A DNA stretch of 64,000 nt from Hyphomicrobiales bacterium (GCA_900472295.1 UCIA01000002.1:960292-1024291), one strand, 5' to 3'; numbered from the stretch's first letter, positions 16,557 through 25,243 are shown. Notes: generated by a model from the letters alone, not told the origin. Numbers and translations are program-made.

Positions 16557-17423
16557 ATGACCTCCGACGCCGAAATCCAGTCCGCTCTGCCCGCTCTCAG
16601 CCCCGGCAATGTCGCCGTGATCACCGGCAGCGCCAGCGGCATCGGCCTTGCCGCGGCCAAAAGGCTTGCGGCGATGGGCATGAAACTGGTGCTGGCCGAT
16701 ATTGGCGGCGCGCGCCTCGATGCGGCACGCCAGGCGGTCGCCGCGATCACTGGTGAGGATGCCGTGCTTGCCGTCGCCACCGACGTCTCGAAGGCGGAGG
16801 AACTCGGCCGGCTGGCGGAGACGACGCACCACGCCTTCGGCGCCGTCTCGCTCTTGATGAACAATGCCGGTGTCGGCAACAATCCCGGCAAACCCTGGGA
16901 AAAGGGCGATGCCTGGAAGCGGCTGGTCGACATCAATTTCTGGGGCGTCGTGCATGGCGTCGAGGCCTTTGCGCCGGCCATGCTGGCCTCGGGCAAACCA
17001 GGCCTGATCGTCAACACCGGCTCCAAGCAAGGCATCACCACGCCGCCCGGCAATCTGGCCTACAACGTCTCCAAATCGGCGCTGAAGACCTTTACCGAAG
17101 GGCTTGAGCACGCTCTGCGCAACGAGCCGGGTGCCAAGGTCGCGGCGCATCTTCTCATTCCCGGCTTCACCTTCACCGGTATCACCGAGGGCGCAACGGA
17201 AAAACCGGCCGGCGCCTGGACCGGCGAGCAGGTGGTAGACTTCATGCTGGCCTCGCTTGTTACAGGCGATTTCTACATCCTGTGCCCCGACAATGATGTG
17301 AAGCGGGCGACGGATGAAAAGCGCATGGCCTGGGCGATCGGCGACATCATCGAAAACCGCCCTGCTCTGTCGCGCTGGCACCCCGACCACAAGGACGCTT
17401 TCGCAGCCTTCATGGAGCGCTGA
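16557..17423 (+). CDS. Short-chain dehydrogenase/reductase
   Basis: A second classical SDR in the window, 288 residues. The cofactor motif TGSASGIG appears after a 20-residue N-terminal tail, Asp follows the second strand (LVLADIGG) and would favour NAD(H), NNAGVG is present, and the catalytic pair is YNVSK. The C-terminal part from FTFTGITEG to the end is longer than in small SDRs and may be a substrate lid. AAGGAAAAAGCCC before ATG 16557 gives a good ribosome-binding site. The substrate is unknown. It is not obviously part of an operon. Confidence 0.88.
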   Translation: MTSDAEIQSALPALSPGNVAVITGSASGIGLAAAKRLAAMGMKLVLADIGGARLDAARQAVAAITGEDAVLAVATDVSKAEELGRLAETTHHAFGAVSLLMNNAGVGNNPGKPWEKGDAWKRLVDINFWGVVHGVEAFAPAMLASGKPGLIVNTGSKQGITTPPGNLAYNVSKSALKTFTEGLEHALRNEPGAKVAAHLLIPGFTFTGITEGATEKPAGAWTGEQVVDFMLASLVTGDFYILCPDNDVKRATDEKRMAWAIGDIIENRPALSRWHPDHKDAFAAFMER

Positions 17424-17449
17424 ACGTCGAGCTCAAGCAAGGCTGAAAT

Positions 17450-17875
17450 TCAGGCAGCGCGCTTCTTGGCAGCGCGCTTCTGAGTCACCGCTTTCTTGGC
17501 GGCCAGTTCGGCAAGCTCGGTGTCATGCCGTTTTGCCGCCCGCTCGCATTTGTCCCGGATTTCCTCGACCTCGGTTTCGGTCAGGTGTTCGATGCCGATG
17601 AAATGATTGTGGCCCTCGCTGACCCGGATCAGTTCGTCGAGCTTGGCCTGAACTGCGGCGCCGTCGCGGTTCTGCGTGTTCTGGATCAGGAACACCATCA
17701 GGAAGGTGATGATCGTCGTTCCCGTATTGATAACAAGCTGCCACGTATCGGAAAAGCCGAAGAACGGCCCGCTGACAGCCCAGACGATGACGATCGCGCA
17801 GCAGCCGACGAAGGTCAGCGGCAGACCGGCCAGATGGGAAACGAAGTTGGCGATCTTGGTGAACAGCTTTTCCAA
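17450..17875 (-). CDS. Low-affinity iron permease-like membrane protein
   Basis: A 141-residue protein of the low-affinity Fe/Cu permease family (PF04120). Two membrane helices are evident (LPLTFVGCCAIVIVWAVSGP and INTGTTIITFLMVFLIQNTQ), with the family motif QNTQNRD and the downstream segment AKLDELIR. A Lys/Ala-rich basic tail (AAKKAVTQKRAAKKRAA) ends it. The start is probably TTG 17875, which has GAGGAA six bases upstream; a much longer frame reaching 18115 looks non-coding. Whether bacterial members transport iron is not established. The organism also carries an iron-storage-like EncFtn gene near 8.6 kb, with no physical link. Confidence 0.75.
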   Translation of the reverse strand: MEKLFTKIANFVSHLAGLPLTFVGCCAIVIVWAVSGPFFGFSDTWQLVINTGTTIITFLMVFLIQNTQNRDGAAVQAKLDELIRVSEGHNHFIGIEHLTETEVEEIRDKCERAAKRHDTELAELAAKKAVTQKRAAKKRAA

Positions 17876-18097
17876 TTCAAATTCCTCAAAGGATCGGCCC
17901 GCAGTGCGCGCGCGTCGGCTCAGCAAGAAACAGTCGGCATCCGCTCCCGGTTCCCTGCCGCGGGTGAAATCGCTGATGCAATTGCATGCACGCCAAAGGC
18001 GCAGCGCAGTGAAAAGGCGCTTTATGGGTTTGTTGCCATAGTCGCTATGCAGGCCAAAACCTGTTCCTTCCCGCTTCACAGCGGTTTGTCTCCAAAG

Positions 18098-18138
18098 CCC
18101 CTTCCGCTGCGCCACCCCCGCATAGCGGAAGGGGTTTT
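18098..18138. terminator. Stem-loop downstream of acetyltransferase gene
   Basis: An 11-bp perfect stem, CCCCTTCCGCT (18098-18108) and AGCGGAAGGGG (18124-18134), has a 15-nt loop and is flanked by AAAG on one side and TTTT on the other. It lies 11 bp beyond the stop of the minus-strand acetyltransferase gene, so it probably ends that transcript, although the T-run is on the plus strand. Confidence 0.7.
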
Positions 18139-18148
18139 ACGTCCAGCA

Positions 18149-18790
18149 TCAAGGCGCGTCGTTCTCCCATCGATCAAGGAAAGCCTCGATCGCCAGGGCC
18201 TGCATATCGGGAACGGCTTTCGCCAGTTTCTCCGGCGGCCAGTCCCACCACGCCAGGCTTTCGATCCGCGCCGCGACCTCTGAGGGAAAGCGCCGGCGCA
18301 ATGGCTTGGCCGGCACGCCGGCAACAATCGTGTAGGCCGGCACATCCTTCGTCACCACCGCATTGGCGCCGACGATGGCGCCATTTCCGATGCTGACGCC
18401 GGGCATGACGACAGCGCCATGGCCGATCCAGACATCGTGGCCGATGCTGACGGCCTTGGCCTGCCGCCGCTCGCGGAACGCCGCGTCGACGCCCAGCCAG
18501 CGGAAATATTCGTTCGGCCGGTAGCTGAGCTTGTGCTGGGTGATCCGCTCGATCGGATGCTCCAGCGCATTGATGCGGCTGTTGGCGGCGATCGAGCAGA
18601 ATTTCCCGATCGTCGTGTAGATCGCCTCGGCATGGCGCTCGAAATAGGAGAAATCGCCGACAATGACCTCGCGCAGCACCACCCGCTCGCCGATCGACGC
18701 ATAGCGGCCGAGCTTGCACGCCTTCAATTCCGCCGTCGGATGGATGCGCGGCTCTGGGTCTTTGAGGACGAGGTTCTCGGTGCGGTCCAT
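18149..18790 (-). CDS. Hexapeptide-repeat acetyltransferase (DapH/LacA-like)
   Basis: A left-handed beta-helix acyltransferase of 213 residues, likely a CoA-dependent O- or N-acetyltransferase. It resembles the LbH proteins often annotated as 'phosphonate metabolism' or chloramphenicol-acetyltransferase-like. The hexapeptide repeat region includes IGKFCSIAANSRINA, then VSIGHDVWIGHGAVVMPGVS and GNGAIVGANAVVTKDVPAYT, followed by the typical VAGVPAKPLRRRF. The Trp-rich tail SLAWWDWPPEKL is also characteristic of this subgroup. The start at ATG 18790 gives a normal N-terminus; translation further upstream would run into a hairpin array. The acceptor substrate is unknown. Confidence 0.85.
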   Translation of the reverse strand: MDRTENLVLKDPEPRIHPTAELKACKLGRYASIGERVVLREVIVGDFSYFERHAEAIYTTIGKFCSIAANSRINALEHPIERITQHKLSYRPNEYFRWLGVDAAFRERRQAKAVSIGHDVWIGHGAVVMPGVSIGNGAIVGANAVVTKDVPAYTIVAGVPAKPLRRRFPSEVAARIESLAWWDWPPEKLAKAVPDMQALAIEAFLDRWENDAP

Positions 18791-18810
18791 GGCGCGGATG
18801 TACCCCCGAG

Positions 18811-18928
18811 CGATTGGCCCCGCAAGCGGGCCAATCGTCCGTCCGGGCAATTGCGGAAGCAATTGTCCCGCGCAATTCCCGCGCAATTGCGAAAGCAATT
18901 GTCCCCGCGCAATTGCTGGAGGCAATTG
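18811..18928. repeat. Array of four short hairpins, three sharing CAATTGC arms
   Basis: Between the creA-like and acetyltransferase genes lie four consecutive hairpins. The first has arms CGATTGGCCC (18811-18820) and GGGCCAATCG (18828-18837). The next three have the same 7-bp stem CAATTGC/GCAATTG at 18848-18865 (loop GGAA), 18884-18901 (loop GAAA) and 18910-18928 (loop TGGAG). An extra half unit (GCGCAATTCC) lies at about 18870-18879. No open reading frame or terminator explains them. Confidence 0.85.
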
Positions 18929-18950
18929 TCGCGTCGCCAAACGGCCCCGC

Positions 18951-19439
18951 CTATTTCGGCTTGCCGTTGGTCCACACCGCGTTCTGGCCGAACAGTGGCA
19001 CCGTGGTCACCGACATTTTCGCCGAGCCGTCCTGCACCTGGCGCGAATGCGACAGGTAGATCAGCGTCTCGTTCTGCTTGTCGTAGATGCGGTTCACCAC
19101 CTGCTTCTTCCAGATCAGGCTGATGCCTTGCTTGAACACCTCTTCGCCGCCTTCGCCCATGTCGATATCGCCGATGGTGATCGGCCCGGTCTGGCGGCAG
19201 GAGATCGAGGAATCCGACGGATCCTCGAACCAGTTGCCCTTGTGCAGCCGGTCGATGACGCTGCGGTCGAAATAGGAGACATGGCAGGTCACGCCCTCGA
19301 CCTTCGGATCCTTGATCGCCTCGACGATGATGTCGTTGCCGACCCAGTCGACGCCAACCTTGCCGACCTCCTCGGCCGCGGCAGCGCCGGCGCCAAGGAC
19401 AATGCATGCGGCCAATGCGCCGCCAAACAGTTTGTGCAA
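18951..19439 (-). CDS. creA: CreA family periplasmic protein
   Basis: A 162-residue exported protein of the CreA family (PF05981), whose molecular function is unknown. A signal peptide covers about residues 1-22 (HKLFGGALAACIVLGAGAAAA). The mature part contains the family signature VGKVGVDWVGNDI and GVTCHVSYFDR, then SSISCRQTGPI, so two cysteines could form a disulfide. It starts with TTG at 19439, preceded by AGGAGG with good spacing. The gene is divergent from the SCO1-like gene (184 bp apart), and its downstream side carries the hairpin array. Confidence 0.88.
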   Translation of the reverse strand: MHKLFGGALAACIVLGAGAAAAEEVGKVGVDWVGNDIIVEAIKDPKVEGVTCHVSYFDRSVIDRLHKGNWFEDPSDSSISCRQTGPITIGDIDMGEGGEEVFKQGISLIWKKQVVNRIYDKQNETLIYLSHSRQVQDGSAKMSVTTVPLFGQNAVWTNGKPK

Positions 19440-19622
19440 AGGGAGCCTCCTCAGGTTCTGGTTGCCGGTCTCAGGTGGGATAAGGGCCAGCTGTTTGCAA
19501 GGTAGTGCTCAACCCGGTTGCGGCAACGCGGCATCTTTGCCTAGACCCCCGCTACCGGTTAAGACTGCCGGCGAACAGGCGTCGATCCGGCGCTCGACAA
19601 AATTTGTGACGGACACTCCCTG

Positions 19623-20207
19623 ATGATGCGTTCAATTCTGGTCGGCATTCTCGTCCTGATGGCAGCCGGCATCGGCTGGCTCACCTTCGACTGGTACAAG
19701 GGCCATTATGGAGGCCAGCCGTTCGGCGCCGCGTTCACGCTGGTCGACCAGAAAGGCGCGCCGATCACCGAAGCCGCCTTCCGGGGAAAACCCAGCATCG
19801 TCTTCTTCGGCTTCACTCACTGCCCGGAGGTCTGCCCGACCACTTTGTTCGAAATGGCCGGCTGGCTGAAAACGCTGGGCGATGACGGCAAAAACCTCAA
19901 CGCCTACTTCGTTACCGTCGATCCGGAGCGCGACACGCCGCCGGTGATGAACACCTATGTCAGCAATTTCTCCGACCGCATCGTCGGCATATCGGGCGAT
20001 CCCGACAAGGTGCACGCCATGGCGAAGTCCTTCAGCATCTACTGGAAGAAGGTCGACACCGGCGACGGCGATTACACGTTGGACCACACCGCCTCGGCGC
20101 TGCTGCTCAACGCCAAGGGCGAGTTTTCGGGCACCATCGCCTATGGCGAAAGCGCCGATACCGCGATCGCCAAGCTGAAGCGGCTTGCCGCAGGTGCCCA
20201 AAGCTGA
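19623..20207 (+). CDS. SCO1/SenC/PrrC family copper chaperone
   Basis: A membrane-anchored thioredoxin-fold protein of 194 residues that delivers copper to the CuA centre of cytochrome c oxidase or acts as a thiol reductase. An N-terminal uncleaved anchor (residues 4-22) is followed by the periplasmic domain. The copper motif CxxxC is present as Cys67 and Cys71 (HCPEVCP), with the conserved His at 155 (LDHTA). Its TGA overlaps the ATG of prmA by one base, so the two are translationally linked even though their functions differ. No oxidase genes are in the window. Confidence 0.92.
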   Translation: MMRSILVGILVLMAAGIGWLTFDWYKGHYGGQPFGAAFTLVDQKGAPITEAAFRGKPSIVFFGFTHCPEVCPTTLFEMAGWLKTLGDDGKNLNAYFVTVDPERDTPPVMNTYVSNFSDRIVGISGDPDKVHAMAKSFSIYWKKVDTGDGDYTLDHTASALLLNAKGEFSGTIAYGESADTAIAKLKRLAAGAQS

Positions 20208-21079
20208 TGGGTCAGACAAGGCTCCATTTCATCGCCGGGAAGGTCGAGGCCGACCGCATCTTTGCCGCGCTCGAACCGGCTTTCGAGGATGAAGGCCTGC
20301 CGATCGCCGTGCTCGAAGTCGATGAAGACCGCGACGTCTACGAGGTTTCGCTCTACACCGACGGCAATGTCGACGCGGTTGAGGCACGGCTAAGGGACAG
20401 CCTTGCCGGACTGTCCCTGTCGAAGTCGATCGAGCGCGAGATTTTGCCCGATATCGACTGGGTGGCGCGCTCGCTGGAAGGACTGAAACCGGTGCGCGCC
20501 GGACGTTTCTTCGTCCATGGCGCGCATGACCGCCGGAAGCGCCACAGCGGCGAACTCGCCATCGAGATCGAGGCTGGTCTTGCCTTCGGCACCGGTCATC
20601 ACGGCACCACCGCCGGCTGCCTGGAAATGCTGGAAAAAGTGGTTCGGCGTGAGCATCCAAGAAATGCCCTCGACCTCGGCACCGGCAGCGCGGTGCTGGC
20701 CATCGCCGTTGCCAAGCTGGCGCATATTCCGGTGCTGGCGACCGACATCGATCCGATCGCCGTCAGGGTCGCTGCCGCCAATGCCCGGCTTAACCATGTC
20801 AAAGCGCTGGTCGAAACGGTGACGGCACCCGGCTTTCATCACCCGATCTTCGGCAAGCGCGCGCCTTTCGACCTCATCGTCGCCAATATATTGGCGCGGC
20901 CGCTGATGCGGCTGGCGCCGGAAATGGCCAGGCACATCAGCCTCGGCGGCTCGATCGTGCTGTCCGGCATCCTCGAACGCCAGTGCAACGCGGTGATCGC
21001 GGCCTATGTCGGCCAGAATTTCCGCCATGTCAGGACCTTGCATCGCGAAGGCTGGGTGACGATCCACCTCAAGCATTAA
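20207..21079 (+). CDS. prmA: Ribosomal protein L11 methyltransferase
   Basis: A SAM-dependent methyltransferase of 290 residues that trimethylates amino groups of ribosomal protein L11. After an N-terminal substrate-recognition domain there is [20 protein letters not shown], matching the PrmA signature, then the SAM motif [17 protein letters not shown] and the NILARPL motif (N-P/I-x-x-x-P region). It begins inside the TGATG shared with the SCO1-like gene. A dispersed palindromic repeat lies just downstream before the peptidase gene. Confidence 0.92.
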   Translation: MGQTRLHFIAGKVEADRIFAALEPAFEDEGLPIAVLEVDEDRDVYEVSLYTDGNVDAVEARLRDSLAGLSLSKSIEREILPDIDWVARSLEGLKPVRAGRFFVHGAHDRRKRHSGELAIEIEAGLAFGTGHHGTTAGCLEMLEKVVRREHPRNALDLGTGSAVLAIAVAKLAHIPVLATDIDPIAVRVAAANARLNHVKALVETVTAPGFHHPIFGKRAPFDLIVANILARPLMRLAPEMARHISLGGSIVLSGILERQCNAVIAAYVGQNFRHVRTLHREGWVTIHLKH

Positions 21080-21098
21080 GTCGACTTGGACCAATCCG

Positions 21099-21137
21099 CT
21101 CTTTCGAAAATCGATTCCGGTTTTCGGGGGCATGCGC
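21099..21137. repeat. Small dispersed repeat upstream of aminopeptidase gene
   Basis: A short palindromic motif (CGAAAA ... TTTTCG around ATCGATTCCGG, 21105-21126) followed by GGGGGCATGCGC. I recognise this pattern as a frequent rhizobial intergenic repeat, but only one copy is seen in this window, so the call rests on memory. Confidence 0.4.
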
Positions 21138-21170
21138 TACGCTCAAGCCAAGCACCTGAGGAGGCCTATC

Positions 21171-23015
21171 ATGTTCCAGACCTTTGACTCCGCCGGCGAT
21201 CCCAGCGTCGGCAAGCCGCGCGTAAAGCTGCTGCGGCAATGGCTGGCTAAGAATGACCTCGATGGTTTCCTGGTGCCACGCGCCGACGAGCATCAGGGCG
21301 AGTATGTCGCCGACCGCTCGGCGCGGCTGAAATGGCTGACCGGCTTCAGCGGTTCGGCCGGCGTAGCCCTCGTGCTGGGCGACCGCGCCTTCATGTTTGT
21401 CGACGGCCGCTACACGCTGCAGGTGCGCGGCGAAGTCGATCTCGACATTTTCGCCATCGAAAGCCTCGTCGACAATCCGCCGGCGTCCTGGATCAAGGAC
21501 AATCTCGGCAAGGGTGCGCGGCTCGGCTTCGACCCCTGGCTGCACACGATCAACGAGGTCAAGGCGCTAAAAGCCTCGGCCGAGCAATCCGGCGCGACGC
21601 TGGTGCCGCTCGACAGAAACCCGATCGACATCATCTGGAAGGATCAGCCGGCACCGCCGGTGGCGCCGGTCCAGATCCACCCGATCGGCTTTGCCGGCGA
21701 ACTGGCCAAGGACAAGCTGGTGCGGCTGGCGGCGGCCATAGCCAAGGACGGCGCAACGCACGCGGTGCTCACCGACCCCTCCTCGATCGCCTGGGCCTTC
21801 AACATCCGTGGCGGCGACGTTCCGCACACGCCGCTGGCGCTCGGCTTCGCGATCCTCGCGGCCGACGGCAAGCACCAGTTGTTCATGGACCAGCGCAAGT
21901 TTTCGCGCACGGTCGCCGCCTATCTCACCCAGCTCGCCGATTTGAACGAGCCCGGCGAGTTCGAGGCGGCGGTCGCAGCCCTTGCCAAGAGCGGCGCAAA
22001 GATCGCGCTCGATCCGGTGCTGGCGGCGGACAAGCTCCGCATGCTGGTCGAGGACAATGGCGGCGCCGTCGTTTTGGCGCCCGACCCTGCCCGCATCCCG
22101 CGCGCGACCAAGAACCAGGCCGAAATCGCCGGCAGCCGTGCAGCGCACCGCCGCGACGGTGCAGCCGTTGCCAAGTTGCTATGCTGGCTGGAGCGGCAGA
22201 AGCCCGGCAAGCTCGACGAAATAACTGTCGTCACCAAACTGGAAGAGGCGCGCCGGCAGACCGGCGAGGAAACGCAGATGCCGCTGCGCGATGTCTCCTT
22301 CGACACCATCTCCGGCGCCGGCCCGAACGGCGCCATCATGCATTATCGCGTGTCGCGCGCCACCAACCGCAAACTGGCAAAGGGCGAGCTGTTTCTGCTC
22401 GATTCCGGCGCCCAGTACCAGGACGGCACCACCGACATCACCCGCACCGTGCCGATCGGCCAGCCGACCGAGGAGATGCGCGAGCGCTTCACCCTGGTGC
22501 TGAAGGGCATGATCGGCATTTCCACGCTACGCTTTCCCCAGGGCACGCGCGGCTCGGAGATCGACGCGGTGGCGCGCATGGCGCTGTGGAAGCATGGTTG
22601 CGACTTCGCCCATGGCACCGGACATGGCGTCGGCTCCTATCTCGCCGTCCACGAAGGCCCGCAGCGCATTGCCCGCACAGGCACCGAAAAGCTGCTGGCC
22701 GGCATGATGCTGTCCAACGAGCCTGGCTACTACAAGGAAGGTTCCTACGGCATCCGGATCGAGAACCTGATCCTGGTGACGCAGGCCGAAGAGGTCGAAG
22801 GCGGCGACATCGCCATGCACAGTTTCGAGACGCTGACACTGGCGCCGATCGACAAGCGCCTGATCCGCACCGACCTCCTGAACCGCGACGAATTGCAGTG
22901 GCTTGACCGGTATCATGCCTGGGTGCTGGCCGAGATCGGCCCGATGCTCGACGGCGAAACGCTGGCCTGGCTGGAGAAAGCAACCGCGCCGCTGCCCCAC
23001 GACGCGAAGATTTGA
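21171..23015 (+). CDS. pepP: Xaa-Pro aminopeptidase (M24 family)
   Basis: A cytoplasmic metallopeptidase of 614 residues that removes N-terminal residues next to proline. It has the three-domain layout of long aminopeptidase P: two N-terminal creatinase-like domains, then the C-terminal pita-bread catalytic domain. The metal ligands are recognisable in LLDSGAQYQDGTTDITRT (two Asp), HGTGHGVGSYL (His), LSNEPGYY (Glu) and GIRIENL (Glu). ATG 21171 is preferred because AGGAGG precedes it; an ATG 13 codons upstream lacks this. The stop codon lies in the first copy of a 36-bp tandem duplication shared with the convergent azlD gene. Confidence 0.92.
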   Translation: MFQTFDSAGDPSVGKPRVKLLRQWLAKNDLDGFLVPRADEHQGEYVADRSARLKWLTGFSGSAGVALVLGDRAFMFVDGRYTLQVRGEVDLDIFAIESLVDNPPASWIKDNLGKGARLGFDPWLHTINEVKALKASAEQSGATLVPLDRNPIDIIWKDQPAPPVAPVQIHPIGFAGELAKDKLVRLAAAIAKDGATHAVLTDPSSIAWAFNIRGGDVPHTPLALGFAILAADGKHQLFMDQRKFSRTVAAYLTQLADLNEPGEFEAAVAALAKSGAKIALDPVLAADKLRMLVEDNGGAVVLAPDPARIPRATKNQAEIAGSRAAHRRDGAAVAKLLCWLERQKPGKLDEITVVTKLEEARRQTGEETQMPLRDVSFDTISGAGPNGAIMHYRVSRATNRKLAKGELFLLDSGAQYQDGTTDITRTVPIGQPTEEMRERFTLVLKGMIGISTLRFPQGTRGSEIDAVARMALWKHGCDFAHGTGHGVGSYLAVHEGPQRIARTGTEKLLAGMMLSNEPGYYKEGSYGIRIENLILVTQAEEVEGGDIAMHSFETLTLAPIDKRLIRTDLLNRDELQWLDRYHAWVLAEIGPMLDGETLAWLEKATAPLPHDAKI

Positions 23016-23077
23016 TTACCCGACGAACTGCCGTGCGAGAAGAAGATTTGATTACCCGACGAACTGCCGTGCGAGAA
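23006..23077. repeat. 36-bp perfect tandem duplication at pepP/azlD junction
   Basis: Two adjacent identical 36-bp units occupy 23006-23041 and 23042-23077. Each contains the TGA of the plus-strand peptidase gene and the TAA-complement of the minus-strand azlD gene, which are immediately adjacent within a unit. The peptidase uses the stop in copy 1 and azlD the stop in copy 2, so neither protein is changed. Confidence 0.95.
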
Positions 23078-23348
23078 TAAGTACGGCAGCCCCGGCCAGA
23101 AACATCGCCATCAGCCCGCCACGCAGCGACACAATCGCAGCAACGATCAGCGCCGCCCATTCCGCCGGCCCGGCGCCAAGGGCGGCGGGCGCCACCAGCG
23201 TCGTCAGCACCGCGGCCGGCACGGCGTTCAAACCCGCCTCGACGCGCGGATGGATATGGTCGAAGCGCGAAATCACGAGATGGCCGCCGACGCGGGTGAG
23301 ATAGGTGGCGACTGCGGCGGCGATGATGATCCACAAGGTCGTGCTCAT
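23052..23348 (-). CDS. azlD: AzlD family branched-chain amino acid transport subunit
   Basis: A small membrane protein of 98 residues, the AzlD partner of AzlC in exporters of branched-chain amino acids or analogues. Three or four hydrophobic segments fill nearly the whole length, with the family motif ATYLTRVGGHLV near the N-terminus and FVG at the C-terminus. Its ATG overlaps the azlC stop by 4 nt, so the two subunits are made together. The 3' end lies in a tandem duplication. Confidence 0.9.
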   Translation of the reverse strand: MSTTLWIIIAAAVATYLTRVGGHLVISRFDHIHPRVEAGLNAVPAAVLTTLVAPAALGAGPAEWAALIVAAIVSLRGGLMAMFLAGAAVLILARQFVG

Positions 23349-24073
23349 CGCTTTGCCTCCACGCCGCTATGGTGCGGCGGCAAAATGACGGCCAGAAGCA
23401 CACCGGCAGCCGCGCCGATCGAGACATGCCAGGGCGAGCCCACCGTCTTGTGGGCGACGATCGAGGCGGCCGCACTTGCGATCACCACCGGCAGCCATAG
23501 GGGCCGCTTGCGAAAACCCATGACCAGGCCGAGGAAATAGATCGGCAGCAGGAAATCGATGCCGAGCGCGTGCGTGTCCGGGATCAGCTTGCCGAACACC
23601 GCGCCCAGCGCACTTTCGATCGCCCAGAACACATAGACCGGCAGGCCAAGGCCCATATACCAGGCAAAGCCGACGGTCTCGCCGGCTTCGGCCTTGCGTT
23701 CGGCCACCGCGAACTGCGGATCGGTGAGCACGAAATAGCCCAGCGCCTGCTGGATAACAGGCCAGTGCGCGATGCGCCGGCCGATGCTGGCGGAGTAAAG
23801 CACGTGACGGAAATTGACCGCGAAGATCGACAGCACGATCAGCCATGGAGCGACATGCTGGCCGAACAATTCGATGCCGACCATCTGGCTGGCGCCGCCG
23901 AAGATCAGCGCGCTCATCAAAGTCGCTTCGAGAACGGAAAAGCCGTTGTCGACGGCAATGGCGCCGAACAGCAGCCCAAACGGCGCCGCCGCGACGACCA
24001 CCGGCATCGACAACCGCACGCCGTCCCAGAAGTCGCTCTTCGCACTTTTTTCGGAAATAGCTTCCACCGCCAT
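23345..24073 (-). CDS. azlC: AzlC family branched-chain amino acid exporter
   Basis: The large membrane subunit of an AzlCD-type exporter (YgaZ-like), 242 residues with several membrane helices. Typical features are PVVVAAAPFGLLFGAIAVD, then MSALIFGGASQMVGIELF and the conserved NFRHVLYSAS segment. ATG 24073 is chosen because GAAGGAG lies just before it; the longer frame to 24145 lacks a ribosome-binding site. It is coupled to azlD by a 4-nt overlap. The export substrate has not been determined for this pair. Confidence 0.92.
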   Translation of the reverse strand: MAVEAISEKSAKSDFWDGVRLSMPVVVAAAPFGLLFGAIAVDNGFSVLEATLMSALIFGGASQMVGIELFGQHVAPWLIVLSIFAVNFRHVLYSASIGRRIAHWPVIQQALGYFVLTDPQFAVAERKAEAGETVGFAWYMGLGLPVYVFWAIESALGAVFGKLIPDTHALGIDFLLPIYFLGLVMGFRKRPLWLPVVIASAAASIVAHKTVGSPWHVSIGAAAGVLLAVILPPHHSGVEAKR

Positions 24074-24168
24074 AGACCGCTCCTTCACGAAGGGCGGTAT
24101 GTAGGTGAGAGCTGGCTGGCTGTCACACCAATTCGCTTGAGCCAAATGATCAGCGGAAATGATCGCTG

Positions 24169-24489
24169 CTAGGATTTACGCGATATCATACATTCACTTT
24201 CCGGAATATCGCCGAGCCCTTTGGTCTCAATGACGAGGTCGCTTCGAGGAAAGCTTTTGACAAAGACGAAACCGGCTTTCTCACAAGCCGCCACACATCG
24301 CGTAACGTTTGGTGGAGGATTCTTGCTTCGTCCGAACATGTTCACGCCATAGGTGCCGCTTGAGCACACGGCCTCCGCGCCGTCCGCATCTCGGCGCAGC
24401 TCAACCATGTCGAAAGTATCGCCAACGACGCAGCCGGCGAGCCCGAACAGGGCTGCAACCAAAACGGTGTGTCGACAAAAGATCATCAC
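24169..24489 (-). CDS. Small cysteine-containing lipoprotein, unknown function
   Basis: A 106-residue protein with a lipoprotein signal peptide: a hydrophobic stretch (VLVAALFGLAGC) ends in a lipobox LAGC with Cys20. The mature part contains several further cysteines (CSSGTYG, RCVAACEKAGF and SECMIS), which could form disulfides in the periplasm. I do not recognise a family. It stands alone on the minus strand, divergent from the SDR remnant. Confidence 0.6.
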   Translation of the reverse strand: MMIFCRHTVLVAALFGLAGCVVGDTFDMVELRRDADGAEAVCSSGTYGVNMFGRSKNPPPNVTRCVAACEKAGFVFVKSFPRSDLVIETKGLGDIPESECMISRKS

Positions 24490-24724
24490 AACCGCTCCAT
24501 CAATTCAGCACAACGGTTGTCGAGCCGACTGCTCTTTTTAGCGCTTGATTAGCAGCGTAGTGTTGGAAAGAGGGCGAATATTGGGCGAAGGTTTTTCTAT
24601 CTAAATTGACGACATAGCGCTGCCATTCGAAGTGGATGATGTGGGAAGCCTGCGCCTTCCTTGCCTAGCGGCTGGAAGCGGGTCATGAAGATGGCGACCA
24701 GACAGAAGCAATTGGGGTGTTCAG

Positions 24725-25006
24725 ATGATCGCTTATGATTTCACCGGCAGGCATGCGGTCTCCACCGGGGCCGGCGGCGGCATGGGCGAGGCGATCACTT
24801 TGGCCATGCTCGATGCCGGCGCCCCGGTCACCGCCATCGACGTCAAGCCGCGGCCGGCCTCGCTTGCCGCCTATGACGACCGGCTTACCTTTGCCCAGGG
24901 CGATCTCACCGACGCCGGCTTTGTCGAACAGACCATCAATGCCGCCGGCCGCGAGCGCGGCGGCATCGAACTGGCCGTCGACGGCGGCCTTTTGATGCGG
25001 ATGTAG
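24725..25006 (+). pseudogene. Remnant of short-chain dehydrogenase with internal deletion
   Basis: The 93-codon frame starts like a complete SDR: GRHAVSTGAGGGMGEAITLA carries the TGxxxGxG cofactor motif and is followed by AIDVKPRP and the acidic LTFAQGDLTDAGF. It then jumps after about residue 75 straight to an SDR C-terminus (GIELAVDGGLLMRM). The NNAG, catalytic Ser and YxxxK regions are all missing, so it cannot work as a dehydrogenase. An in-frame deletion of roughly 150 codons from a 250-residue gene is the simplest explanation. Confidence 0.75.
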
Positions 25007-25043
25007 CCGTCATATCCCGACGGGTCGTAAACTAACCTCCCGC

Positions 25044-25125
25044 GCCTTGCCCTGGATCGCCCTGCCCCAAGTTAGGCAGCGGCCTGGCGCGCAAATCGAC
25101 AAGCTCGACGACCAGCGCCAGCGGA
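25044..25125 (-). pseudogene. Degraded duplicate of the DUF2461 gene 3' end
   Basis: About 80 bp closely resemble the 3' end of the intact DUF2461 gene at 25250-25335: CCTTGCCCTGGATCGCCCTG and ATCGACAAGCTCG are shared, with small indels. On the minus strand the matching peptide is split over two frames (VVELVDLRARP in one and WGRAIQGKA in another). It is therefore a broken duplicate fragment rather than a gene. Confidence 0.75.
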
Positions 25126-25243
25126 GGTGAGATTGCTGCGCTTGCCGGCATAGGTGGATTAGAGGAGGAAAACAGTGCAGCGTCATCGATCGCAATTGTT
25201 GACCCCAAAAACCCAGATGTACTGATAGTTGAATAGATAAAAA

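Noticed and set aside
18811..18928. CRISPR array or integron-like array at the hairpin cluster
   Set aside because: Units are too short, spacers are not of constant length and no associated genes are nearby.
23006..23077. CRISPR-like repeat unit of 36 bp
   Set aside because: There are only two directly adjacent copies without a spacer, and each unit carries the ends of pepP and azlD, so it is a simple tandem duplication.
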